This document shows positions 54,179-63,037 of a stretch of 64,000 nt of DNA, in pieces. A program made the translations under genes and the position numbers. Each line of letters starts with the position of its first letter. Within the stretch, counting starts at the first letter, position 1. This stretch comes from Epilithonimonas zeae (lineage in GTDB: Bacteria > Bacteroidota > Bacteroidia > Flavobacteriales > Weeksellaceae). The stretch is from the NCBI RefSeq assembly GCF_900141765.1, contig NZ_FSRK01000001.1, positions 1,922,001-1,986,000 of the forward strand, given 5' to 3'. The notes beneath the pieces were generated by a model. The model ran no database searches and was not told the DNA's origin. It saw nothing but the letters and a program-made list of their open reading frames with translations.

Positions 54179-54715
54179 TTATCCAAAAAAGTTTTTAACA
54201 ATAGATAATTTCTCCTGAAACTCAGCATTCTTTTCTTCATCCACAATCCCTTTTTCGATATCAAAAGTCTCTTTGAACTTAGGCAAATAGAAACTTTGAA
54301 GCACGTTTGCACCACTGGATTTAGCTCTTGCTTCAAATGCTGCAACCACGTGTCTTCCACCACCAGGGCCGGTTGCTGTAGCTAAAACAAATACAGGTTT
54401 TTCGCCGAAATGTTTTCTGTCTTTGATTCTGGAAACCCAGTCGAATACATTTTTAAAAGCTACTGTGTAAGAACTATTATGCTCTGCCAAAGCTATAATC
54501 AACAAATCTGTCGCATCTATTTTCTCGGCAAATCTTAACGCCAGAGTCGGAATACCGTCGTGCTTTTCTCTGTCCACACTGAAGATTGGCATCTCGTAAT
54601 CGTTCAAATCAAGAACTTCTACTTCAGCGCCATTGAATTGTTTTGCTGTGTATTCTACTAATATCTTATTGATGGATTCTCTGGAATTGCTTCCTGCAAA
54701 AGCTAATATTTTCAT
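54179..54715 (-). CDS. NADPH-dependent FMN reductase-like flavoprotein
   Basis: The 178-residue flavodoxin-like protein has ILAFAGSNSRESINKIL at the start (FMN phosphate loop), YEMPIFSVDRE, ALAEHNSSYT and VLATATGPGGGRHV, typical of the NADPH_FMN_red (PF03358) group that includes azoreductases and chromate or quinone reductases. It would reduce quinones or FMN with NADPH; the physiological substrate is unknown. It is upstream of the pur leader but has the leader's own promoter between, so it is probably independent. Confidence 0.9.
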   Translation of the reverse strand: MKILAFAGSNSRESINKILVEYTAKQFNGAEVEVLDLNDYEMPIFSVDREKHDGIPTLALRFAEKIDATDLLIIALAEHNSSYTVAFKNVFDWVSRIKDRKHFGEKPVFVLATATGPGGGRHVVAAFEARAKSSGANVLQSFYLPKFKETFDIEKGIVDEEKNAEFQEKLSIVKNFFG

Positions 54716-54843
54716 AAGTATAAATTTTAAAGCGGCAAATGTAGAGACTTTAAACCGAAAATGGATTGATGTAGGTTAGTTTTTAGAATAAAAAAATTGA
54801 GCATCAGATACTCAATTTTCAACATAACTTTTGATAAGATATT

Positions 54844-55473
54844 CTATTTGACAGCAGCTTTGGCTTTTTCAGACTCCATCAAGTGATGTTCCAATGTTGA
54901 AACCGTTTTACCAGCAAAAGATTTAAGCGAAGATTCCGTTCCTTTAGACGCTTCTTCTTTGAATTCTGCAATATCTTTTTTATGATCGCTGACCATCAAA
55001 TCTGCATAAGCACGATCAAAGTCGGCTCCTTTTTTAGCTTTCAGATCATTATATTTTTTCTGTTTTTCTGCATCCAGACTTGTTGGTAAAGTATAACCAG
55101 CTGTTGATGCCCATTGCTTCAGTTCACCATTTGCTTTGCTGTGATCTTTTACCATCATTGCTCCTAGAGATTTTACAGTAGCATTGTTAGCGTTTGTAGA
55201 AGCGAGCTGTCCCATCATCACTTCCATCATTCCACCTCTTGCAGCGGCATCAGCAAATTTTTTGTCCTGTGCACTTAAATTAGCAGTAGCACTGCTATTA
55301 GCTCCTGCAGAAACCGAATCTGCCACCATCATTGTGCTGTCGTTGCCGACTGTTGCAGAATCATTAGCCATCAATTCGGTGCTATCACCAGTGGTGTTCA
55401 TTGTTGTCGTGTCACTTTTCTTGCAGGCCATAAGAGCTACAACAGCCAGAAGGCTTAAAATTGAATTTTTCAT
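54844..55473 (-). CDS. DUF4142 lipoprotein
   Basis: The 209-residue lipoprotein has an SPII signal (ALMAC, Cys17) followed by KKSDTTT and a low-complexity Thr/Ser/Asp linker to ~70. The rest is DUF4142, a ferritin-like four-helix bundle (DKKFADAAARGGMMEVMMGQLA, MVKDHSKANGELKQWA, MVSDHKKDIAEF) with conserved His that may bind metal. It is probably envelope-located; function is not known. Confidence 0.9.
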   Translation of the reverse strand: MKNSILSLLAVVALMACKKSDTTTMNTTGDSTELMANDSATVGNDSTMMVADSVSAGANSSATANLSAQDKKFADAAARGGMMEVMMGQLASTNANNATVKSLGAMMVKDHSKANGELKQWASTAGYTLPTSLDAEKQKKYNDLKAKKGADFDRAYADLMVSDHKKDIAEFKEEASKGTESSLKSFAGKTVSTLEHHLMESEKAKAAVK

Positions 55474-55578
55474 AATAATATTTATTTAGTGTGAGTAATG
55501 ACATTGACTTAACAATTTGTCTGCCAAATAATTACTTAGATCAGGCATTATGAATTCTGTTCGCAATTCAATTGAAAA

Positions 55579-55618
55579 TAAAAAAAGGGAGAGAAACAAA
55601 TTTGAGCTGCTTCTCTCC
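55579..55618 (-). terminator. intrinsic terminator, minus strand
   Basis: On the minus strand GGGAGAGAA (55618-55610) pairs with TTCTCTCCC (55594-55586), then seven T's. It lies over 100 bases before the DUF4142 gene and does not follow any recognised CDS. Confidence 0.85.
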
Positions 55619-55763
55619 CGATAAGTATAAATAATATATGGATTATCAGGAAAGAGGACATTGCTGCCCTCCTTATCAAAAAATCTAATAAACTATGAAC
55701 TAGATTTCTTTGAAATTTTCATATCAAAGTATTTGCCAAATTATGAGATTTAGAATTGAAATT
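55579..55763 (-). ncRNA. candidate small RNA of ~185 nt
   Basis: A promoter (TTG 55798-55796, 18 bases, TAAATTTG 55777-55770, minus strand) and the terminator above bracket about 185 bases without a convincing ORF. Within it GGAGG.../CCTCTTTCC can form a stem and CTTTGA/TCAAAG another. A nine-codon ORF (MKISKKSSS) is the best coding hint. It may be a small RNA or a microprotein gene. The rest of 55474-55981 holds nothing else visible. Confidence 0.4.
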
Positions 55764-55769
55764 TTAAAT

Positions 55770-55798
55770 CAAATTTAATTGATATAGTTTATAATCAA
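55770..55798 (-). promoter_or_regulatory. promoter of candidate small RNA
   Basis: TTG, 18-base spacer, TAAATTTG on the minus strand. The spacing is within the Bacteroidota range. Confidence 0.55.
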
Positions 55799-55981
55799 TA
55801 CAATAAGGATTTACTAATGCTTATCGAAGATGAATTTTAATTATTTTGCTCATTTTATCAAATTGTTATTAAAGTAACTTTTAAACAAACGAATTATTAC
55901 CCAAATCTATTTATGGTCTTAAAATTGATATTAATTTTCAAATACAATTTACTATTTGATTTAATTAATACCTCTTCCATT

Positions 55982-56353
55982 ATGATATTTGATAAAAACT
56001 ACCTAAAACCGAGTAATGAGAATGCATATTTCGTTTATCAAGAAGAGCAGGAAAACACGAGTTTCAACAATCCTTATAACGATAATCCTTATATGATAAG
56101 TTCCCTGCAGAAAATCAAAAGACATCTCAAATGTAAAAAGAAAAAGGCGGTTATAGATGAATGTCTTGATGATTACAAAGATCAAATCGTAGATAGACCG
56201 CAACTCAATCACGTTTTTGAACCTAATGATATACAAGCTCCCAAAGCGACGATTGCCGACTATGCAAAGGCTTCTTATCAAAAAGTGTTGAAAGACCTGG
56301 AAAATATACAGAAATTATTAGATCAGCTTAATACCCATGAGGTTCGTTTATAA
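55982..56353 (+). CDS. hypothetical cytoplasmic protein
   Basis: 123 residues from the ATG at 55982; an ATG at 55913 would add a hydrophobic segment and cannot be excluded. The sequence is charged with Lys/Glu helices (LKCKKKKAVIDECLDDYKDQI, KVLKDLENIQKLLDQLNTHE). No family was recognised. A -7-like TAACTTTT is near 55876. It ends with a clear terminator shared with the convergent PfpI gene. Confidence 0.5.
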   Translation: MIFDKNYLKPSNENAYFVYQEEQENTSFNNPYNDNPYMISSLQKIKRHLKCKKKKAVIDECLDDYKDQIVDRPQLNHVFEPNDIQAPKATIADYAKASYQKVLKDLENIQKLLDQLNTHEVRL

Positions 56354-56380
56354 ATAAAGTTGATTATCAGATAATAAAAA

Positions 56381-56416
56381 ACTCCTGAAGATTGAGTCTT
56401 CAGGAGTTTTTTATTT
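56381..56416. terminator. bidirectional intrinsic terminator
   Basis: ACTCCTGAAGA (56381-56391) pairs with TCTTCAGGAGT (56397-56407), with A's before and T's after, between two convergent genes. Confidence 0.9.
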
Positions 56417-56422
56417 TTAAAA

Positions 56423-56971
56423 TTAAAGATTTTGATCTTCGTGTTTTCCCTCTTTGATTTCTTCTACCATTTTCGCATTGAAAGCTGGTAAATCTTTCGG
56501 AGTTCGGCTGGTTACCAGACCATTATCTACCACTACTTCGTTATCTTCCCAAACAGCGCCCGCATTTTTAAGATCAGCACTTATAGAGTTTACCGAAGTC
56601 ATCTTTCTACCTTCTACAGCACCTGCATTGATCAAAATTTGCGGACCGTGACAAATCGCAGCGACCGGTTTATGTTGTTTAAAGAAATCCTGAACAAAAG
56701 ATATAGCCTTATCATTGGTTCTCAGTTGATCCGGATTGATAACACCCCCGGGAAGAACTAACGCATCGTAATCAGAAGCTGAAACCTGATCCAAAGTTTT
56801 ATCCACCTCATAATCTCGTCCCCAATCTTTCTCAGCCCACGCTTTGATAGTTCCTGATTTTGGACTAACGATATGCGTAATCCACCCAAACTGTTGTAGA
56901 TAATCTTTTGGAGATTTCAATTCGCTTTCTTCGAAGCCATCTGTTGCTAGTATTGCAATTTGCTTTGACAT
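56423..56971 (-). CDS. DJ-1/PfpI family protein (YhbO-like)
   Basis: The 182-residue protein has the class I glutamine-amidotransferase-like fold. The nucleophile elbow is AAICHGPQIL with Cys107. Early DGFEESELKSP holds the conserved Glu and LVLPGGVINPDQLR follows. Closest relatives are PfpI/YhbO/YraA, stress-response proteases or deglycases that act on glycated proteins; the enzyme activity is debated in the family. It is monocistronic. Confidence 0.92.
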   Translation of the reverse strand: MSKQIAILATDGFEESELKSPKDYLQQFGWITHIVSPKSGTIKAWAEKDWGRDYEVDKTLDQVSASDYDALVLPGGVINPDQLRTNDKAISFVQDFFKQHKPVAAICHGPQILINAGAVEGRKMTSVNSISADLKNAGAVWEDNEVVVDNGLVTSRTPKDLPAFNAKMVEEIKEGKHEDQNL

Positions 56972-57118
56972 AATAAATATTTTTTGTGATTAATATGGTC
57001 ACAGTAAGGAAAATATTATGCCGACAAAGACAATTAGAATTATAAAACTTTGTTAAATCAGATTGCAGGTTACGGAGTTCTTAGTTTCATTGGCATAAAT
57101 CGGTTTTTAAATTACAAA

Positions 57119-57145
57119 TTGACAACTGCATTATGGCTAACTTTG
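57119..57145 (+). promoter_or_regulatory. promoter of 57167 gene
   Basis: TTG (57119-57121), 16 bases, TAACTTTG (57138-57145), followed by an ATG 21 bases later. The spacing is a little short. Confidence 0.55.
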
Positions 57146-57160
57146 CAACTCAATTAATAG

Positions 57161-57520
<360 letters not shown>

Positions 57521-57616
57521 ATCTGTCATTGCGGACCAAGCAAAGCAACCTCACCGGTTCGAGTAGAGAAATGTATTGAAACTACAGTAACAGCATTAAT
57601 CATTCATAACTTATAA

Positions 57617-58249
57617 TTATATCAGCTTATTTTCGGCTGCTATCTTCACAAGCTCTATCATATTTTTGGCTTTAAACTTCTGAAGCAGATTTCTGCGGTG
57701 GGTTTCTACAGTAATAACTGATATAAACAACTTTTCTCCAATCTCAATAGAAGTATGACCATCTGCAATGGCTGAGAGAATCTGCTGTTCCCGCTTTGTC
57801 AATCTGGGCAATTCGAAGTTGTCTGAGGAAGCACGGAGCATTATTTCCTGAACTTCTTTACTTAAAGCTAAGTCACCATTGATGGCTTTATCTATACAAT
57901 CGGTGATTTCTTTGGGATTGGCGTTTTTGAGTATATAACCATTACCACCATTTTCCAGAAAGCGAAAGATGATACTGCGCTCTGCCTGATTGCTGATGCC
58001 AATGACAATGGTGTTGGGTAGTTTCTGTTTGATGCTTTTACAGAAGTCAAGACCGCTGCCATCGTTGAGGACAATATCCAGCAATACAACATCCACTTGG
58101 TTTTCCTGAATAAAATCCAAAATAGCAGACCCTTTGGTAAAGGAAAAGATTTGGAATTGATTATCTTGTTGCAAAAGTGATTTAAGACCTTCCAGAATCA
58201 TTGGATGGTCATCTACGATAGCCAGATTGAGTCGGGGTTTGTTATACAT
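57617..58249 (-). CDS. NarL/LuxR-type response regulator
   Basis: The 210-residue protein has a receiver with Asp13-Asp14 and phosphoacceptor Asp58 (VVLLDIVLNDG), and a C-terminal LuxR helix-turn-helix (LTKREQQILSAIADGHTSIEI, ISVITVETHRRNLL). It overlaps the end of the kinase gene by eight bases, indicating tight co-expression. It is the second such pair in this window; the receiver part differs clearly from the 4.5-kb one. Confidence 0.93.
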   Translation of the reverse strand: MYNKPRLNLAIVDDHPMILEGLKSLLQQDNQFQIFSFTKGSAILDFIQENQVDVVLLDIVLNDGSGLDFCKSIKQKLPNTIVIGISNQAERSIIFRFLENGGNGYILKNANPKEITDCIDKAINGDLALSKEVQEIMLRASSDNFELPRLTKREQQILSAIADGHTSIEIGEKLFISVITVETHRRNLLQKFKAKNMIELVKIAAENKLI

Positions 58250-60206
58250 GGCATTCTACATTGATGGTTGTTCCTTCGCCTTTTGCCGAATGGATCTCTA
58301 CTTTTCCATTAATCAGACGAACACGGTTCTCTATGTTCTTTAAACCTAATCCGTATGTGATTTTGGACTTATCGAAACCTACGCCGTCATCTTCCACCGT
58401 CAAGGTAAGGGTATCACCATCCTGGCTGATCTGGACAATCACATTGTTCGCCTGCGCATATTTGATGACATTGCTGATGCTTTCCTGTGCAATACGATAT
58501 AATGCCAACTGAATCTGGAAAGGAATCTTATCAGACACATCAAACGCTTCAAACTGAATTGAGAGATGCTTGTGTATCATCGATTCGCAGAGTTCTTTCA
58601 AGGCAGTTTCAAATCCTAAATTTTTGAGCGTCTCAGGCATCAGGTTTCTGGAGATTCTTCTCATCTCTGAGATAGACTTATCTAATTTCTCAACTATATC
58701 AGTCGATTGGTAAAGCTCATTAGAAGAAATGGACATTCTGATATTAGCCAACATCCCGCCCATACTGTCATGGAGATCCTGAGCAATGCGCTGTCTCTCC
58801 TGCTCTTCTCCCCGCAATACCGCTTGGGTTGCTTCATATTTTCGTTCGTTTTCTATGTGAACAAGATCTTGCTGATGGCTGATGCTGATTTGCTGATTCA
58901 GCTTTTGTTGTTTTCTGTAAGTTAAATAAATCAGAACAGCAATGATGAGACTTAATCCTAATGCAATAGCTAAGATGGTAATACGCAGGTTCTTGTTTTT
59001 GGCAATCAACTCATTTTCTTTTTTCTCCTGTTCCAAATGATTAATGGTCTTTTGCTTTTCTGTGGTCTTATGCAGGATTTCGTATTCATTCAGTTTCTGT
59101 AGAAGCTTTTGCTGATTCAGGCTGTCGCCCAAGTCATTGGATTTCTTCATCCATTGGTAGGCTTCTTTAGATTGACCCAAAACATCATTCACAGCCGCCA
59201 GTTGCGTGTAGGTAATTCTTCTATTAAGCGCTTCTTTACTTAATATATTTTCTTTGAGGATTTGTTCCAATTGTTGCTTGGCTTTAACATAATCCTTCTG
59301 CATCAGATAGACATTGTACATTCTGAAATACAAAAGATGCAAAAGCTTCAACTGATTTTTAGCTTTAGCCATCTTCACACCAACATCCAGACTGTTAAGC
59401 GCTTTTGGATAATCCTGTTTGGTGGTATAGTACATCGCCTCCTGATAGTAGTAATTGGCATAATGCTGGGACTGAGGATAATTTTGAATCATCGTTTTGG
59501 CTTTATCCAAATAAACCTTTGCGGTTTTGCTGTCGGGTTTGTAGCAATAGTTACTTACAAGATTCAGATAGGTAATCAGATGAACCGTCTGTGCTTTCGG
59601 GATCTGCTTCAATACTTCCAAAGCCTTTTTATGGTATTCTTCCGCTTTGTCCAACTGTCCTACCGACATAAACGTCAATCCCAACTGGGTGTAGCTGTAT
59701 GCGAGCAGTTCCCTGTTGTTGGTTTTCTCACTCAGCGGGATGCATTTTTCTGTCAAAGCCTTAACCAAGAAATCATAACTCTTGTCCTCTATCTGGATAT
59801 AAGCCTCATTGTATAACGCTTTTATCAGGATGCCTGAGTTTTTCTTATCGTTCTGCAGGAGTTTTACCGCCTGTTCATAATGTTTCTTAGCATCTGTCCT
59901 GCTTCCCTGATTGGTAGCGAATATCCCTTGGTAATATTCTATCAGACCTTTTGAAAGGAGATTTTTCTTAGGGGAATTTAATACCATGTTCAGAGCCTGA
60001 ACGCTTTTCAGACTGTCAGTAGGTGCCCAATATTCCGATAACAGTAGGTAATTTTGCAGAATTACTCTATCATCCTTACTTGTTTTAATGGTATGATTAA
60101 TCTGATCCAGATACCTGACCTCATCTATCGAAATCAGCTGCTGCGCTTTAAAGACCACAGCCCAAAACAAAAACACCAGTAATAAAAACGTATTTCTGAA
60201 CATCAT
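58242..60206 (-). CDS. TPR sensor histidine kinase, NarX/HisKA_3 type
   Basis: The 654-residue protein (ATG at 60206 or 60203) has a signal-like N-terminus (TFLLLVFLFWAVVFKAQQ). TPR repeats run over ~85-390 (QLGLTFMSVGQLDKAEEYHKKAL). A transmembrane helix near 415-437 (ILAIALGLSLIIAVLIYLTY) is followed by HisKA_3 with His479 (QDLHDSMGGML). HATPase_c has SNVIKYAQ, EDDGVGFD and YGLGLKNIE. It shares the build of the 5.2-7.2 kb kinase. TPR ligand unknown. Confidence 0.92.
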   Translation of the reverse strand: MMFRNTFLLLVFLFWAVVFKAQQLISIDEVRYLDQINHTIKTSKDDRVILQNYLLLSEYWAPTDSLKSVQALNMVLNSPKKNLLSKGLIEYYQGIFATNQGSRTDAKKHYEQAVKLLQNDKKNSGILIKALYNEAYIQIEDKSYDFLVKALTEKCIPLSEKTNNRELLAYSYTQLGLTFMSVGQLDKAEEYHKKALEVLKQIPKAQTVHLITYLNLVSNYCYKPDSKTAKVYLDKAKTMIQNYPQSQHYANYYYQEAMYYTTKQDYPKALNSLDVGVKMAKAKNQLKLLHLLYFRMYNVYLMQKDYVKAKQQLEQILKENILSKEALNRRITYTQLAAVNDVLGQSKEAYQWMKKSNDLGDSLNQQKLLQKLNEYEILHKTTEKQKTINHLEQEKKENELIAKNKNLRITILAIALGLSLIIAVLIYLTYRKQQKLNQQISISHQQDLVHIENERKYEATQAVLRGEEQERQRIAQDLHDSMGGMLANIRMSISSNELYQSTDIVEKLDKSISEMRRISRNLMPETLKNLGFETALKELCESMIHKHLSIQFEAFDVSDKIPFQIQLALYRIAQESISNVIKYAQANNVIVQISQDGDTLTLTVEDDGVGFDKSKITYGLGLKNIENRVRLINGKVEIHSAKGEGTTINVECHV

Positions 60207-60367
60207 TCCCTAATTATACCACAAATATCTAAATAAAAAAAACGCAATACCTGACCCATACTCAAAATCATGGTAAACCATTAGAAATAAAATCATCGTT
60301 TATGATGATTGCCTCCCCAAGGCATTCTGCGGAAATTTGCGTTTCACAAACCTATAAAAATAATTTT

Positions 60368-60850
60368 ATGAAAAAGATAAGCACCAGAATAGCTCTTTAT
60401 GGCTTTTTATCTGTAATGGCTTTCGGAACAGTATTAACAAGTTGCAGCAAAGACAATGATGACATCGTGGACGAGGTTATTGGTCAAGGCAGCCATTACA
60501 AAGTGACCGTAACACTTGAAAATGTGAATCCAGACGATGATTTTGTCTCTGTAAGCTTAGCTGGAGGCACAGGCGGTACAAAGACTGATATCTGGAAAGT
60601 GAACGGCGTAGTAAGAACTGGCGAATCAGCGATTGGCCTAAATGATAATGACTTTGCAGGTGCTACAAAAACCTATGTAATCGAAACTACCGAACCTATC
60701 AGAGCCTTTGCCAATGGTGTACAGATCATCAACTACGGTGCTCCAATGATTGTGAAATACAAAATTGAAAAAGGAAGCAAGGTAGAAATTAACGAGAATC
60801 TAACCTTAACAGGAGACGGTGCTGATTTTACAAAACAGTATTCTTTCTAA
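60368..60850 (+). CDS. lipoprotein, unknown function
   Basis: 160 residues from the ATG at 60368 (the ATG at 60302 adds no signal-like sequence). The SPII signal ends LTSC (Cys26), followed by SKDNDDIVDE, a strongly acidic stretch like the surface-export signals of Bacteroidota lipoproteins. The mature part is beta-rich (HYKVTVTLENVNPDDDFVSV). It is monocistronic, divergent from the TPR kinase, and could be under its control; that is inference. Confidence 0.75.
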   Translation: MKKISTRIALYGFLSVMAFGTVLTSCSKDNDDIVDEVIGQGSHYKVTVTLENVNPDDDFVSVSLAGGTGGTKTDIWKVNGVVRTGESAIGLNDNDFAGATKTYVIETTEPIRAFANGVQIINYGAPMIVKYKIEKGSKVEINENLTLTGDGADFTKQYSF

Positions 60851-60905
60851 ACACAAATCTCACATATAGCATTGGTTTCCTAATACCAAGCGCTTATTTT
60901 ATAAA

Positions 60906-60935
60906 AATCCTGAGACTGTTCTCAGGATTTTTTGT
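60906..60935 (+). terminator. intrinsic terminator
   Basis: AATCCTGAG (60906-60914) pairs with CTCAGGATT (60921-60929), then TTTTTG. It ends the lipoprotein gene. Confidence 0.85.
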
Positions 60936-61036
60936 TTGTATCTGTTTCTCTAATTAATGTAAGTTTTTGATGTCTTGAATGTTATATTATTTTATACTAA
61001 TGATTAAGAATACACTATAAGCTTAATTAAACAGAA

Positions 61037-62785
61037 CTATCTTACCAGCTCCGTCTTAACTCCTTCTTTCTCCAACCGATCTCGCAATTCTTTGATATAA
61101 GCTTTAACTGTCTCTTCTGATTCTGAGAGAAGTGTGACCTTGGTAGAAAAATGGGTATTGAAACTCTTTTCACCGTTTTTCATCAAGATCTGCATTCTGC
61201 CACTGTAACCGCTATTGCTTCGATAGTTGGATCTGACTACTGAAAAAACGACTTTGTCAATCTCTATGAGTTGGTATCTTTTAAAGTTCAGGTTGTTGAA
61301 CATCAAATAACCATCTTTCAAAATGAAAGGTGCAATCTTTTTGTTTCTCAACAGGAAAGCTACTAAACCTGCGATGCCACCTCCACACAAAATCAATAAA
61401 TAAGGTAGGTACCAATCTCTGTTATAAGATACACTTGAACTTACCACCTTGCTGCTTGACGGACTTTGGAGTACTCCTGAACGACTTAGTTTCTCGATAT
61501 CGTTATACCGAAGATCGGATTTGGAAAGCATAGCTCTGACCGTTGCTTCATCTTTGATCTCGTATACTGCTGAAGACATAAAACTGGAACTGCCGAAGTT
61601 ATCAAAATAAAAGTAATGTTTACCCGCCTGCCAAATATTAGCGTAGGGATTCTCGCCATTGTCAAGTTTTTTAAACTCGGATGCAGCCGCATCTTGTAGC
61701 TCCATCAAATGGGTAGATCTGCTTATCAAACCTGTCTTTCTACCCCAATGTTCTGCCGCTCTCAAAAAATAAACTTTATTACCACTAGCAAAAACATCCG
61801 GAGCCAAATGAGTGAACTGATTATCTACAAATGGATTGTCTCCAGCCCGTTTTACTTTTTCAGATTCGGGGTTGTAGAAATAGATACCCTTCCGACTGCT
61901 AAACAGTGGCTGATTGGCGTGTTTCAGGTTTGAACTCAGCATTTTGTAAGGTTTTTTGGACACATCAAAAGTATGTCCGTCTGCATACACCATACCGTGA
62001 ATATCATCAATAAGATAAGCGCTTCTGGACGGCACATCACCTTCTATCCCAACTTCGTGCAGACCCGTATTATAAGCAACAGGCAGCAATTGGTTTTCGT
62101 AATACACATTCTTGCCATCGGTAAAATAACTGGTACTCTCCCGCTCCTGTCTATCTACGTAACGGATGCTTAGCGGACGGATGGACTTAGGGTCAGCTTT
62201 TGGCATCACCAATCCCTTGAAAAAAGCCTGATGTGCATTGCCTCCAATATCAAACCCCTTCTGGGAAATATAAGCCTGATTTCTTGGAAGCTCAACAAAA
62301 GGATACCAATAGTTTTGCGGTTTCTCGGCAATACCCATACTTTGCCCAACCAATTGTATCACCTCTGTCATAGTGCCTAGTTCCTGATTACGCTCTGAAT
62401 TTCTGGCGCAGAAGTAAGTGGTTTTGCCGTCGGTATAATAATTATTGGCAAGTGCTTTCAAGTTTTGGGGATTAAGGTCTTTGAGAATGATATTTCCAGC
62501 GTATACATGCTTGCCATCCCAACCGATGTGCGCATCTTTAAAATTATCCTCAAACGTTCTAAAAGTAGCAGCATTCGCTCCTTTCACTTCATAGTAGCCA
62601 TTACTCGGTACCGCAGCATAAACTTTGCCTTCGTAGGTGCAAAACACACTGTTGAGATCGGTCTTTGGCGTGCTGTAAGTAATAGGTTCTGCTTTGTTTG
62701 ATAAGGAGACATACAAAATACCAAAGCAAGCTACAAGGATCAAAACCAATAAGCTACCAACAAGAATTCGGAATTTATAGAACAT
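61037..62785 (-). CDS. DKNYY-family membrane protein
   Basis: The 582-residue protein has an N-terminal transmembrane anchor (VGSLLVLILVACFGILYVSL). A large periplasmic domain with repeated DGK.VY/YY units follows (GWDGKHVYAGNIILKDLNP, NYYTDGKTTYFCARN, FTDGKNVYYENQLL), the DKNYY family. A second transmembrane helix near 465-487 (YLPYLLILCGGGIAGLVAFLL) leads to a ~100-residue cytoplasmic tail (FNNLNFKRYQLIEIDKVVFSV). Role unknown. Confidence 0.82.
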   Translation of the reverse strand: MFYKFRILVGSLLVLILVACFGILYVSLSNKAEPITYSTPKTDLNSVFCTYEGKVYAAVPSNGYYEVKGANAATFRTFEDNFKDAHIGWDGKHVYAGNIILKDLNPQNLKALANNYYTDGKTTYFCARNSERNQELGTMTEVIQLVGQSMGIAEKPQNYWYPFVELPRNQAYISQKGFDIGGNAHQAFFKGLVMPKADPKSIRPLSIRYVDRQERESTSYFTDGKNVYYENQLLPVAYNTGLHEVGIEGDVPSRSAYLIDDIHGMVYADGHTFDVSKKPYKMLSSNLKHANQPLFSSRKGIYFYNPESEKVKRAGDNPFVDNQFTHLAPDVFASGNKVYFLRAAEHWGRKTGLISRSTHLMELQDAAASEFKKLDNGENPYANIWQAGKHYFYFDNFGSSSFMSSAVYEIKDEATVRAMLSKSDLRYNDIEKLSRSGVLQSPSSSKVVSSSVSYNRDWYLPYLLILCGGGIAGLVAFLLRNKKIAPFILKDGYLMFNNLNFKRYQLIEIDKVVFSVVRSNYRSNSGYSGRMQILMKNGEKSFNTHFSTKVTLLSESEETVKAYIKELRDRLEKEGVKTELVR

Positions 62786-63004
62786 TTAGATTATTTATAG
62801 TGGTTGATTCTCAAATTTAATAAAAAATGATTAAGGCTATTGATGCCTATGTATTTCATCCATTTACATACAGCTTCCTTATCAAAAAATGACTTGAATT
62901 GACAACTTGAGCAGCCATAAGATGACTTATCGGTTCGAGATATTGAATCATAGAAAGAACGAAAGTTAATTATTATTAATTAAGAATTTATCATAATAAA
63001 ATTT

Positions 63005-63012
63005 TATTTTTG
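63005..63012 (+). promoter_or_regulatory. -7 promoter box of 63038 gene
   Basis: TATTTTTG ends 25 bases before the ATG at 63038. No clear -33 TTG was found. Confidence 0.4.
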
Positions 63013-63037
63013 AATAATAATCCAATAAAATACAAAA

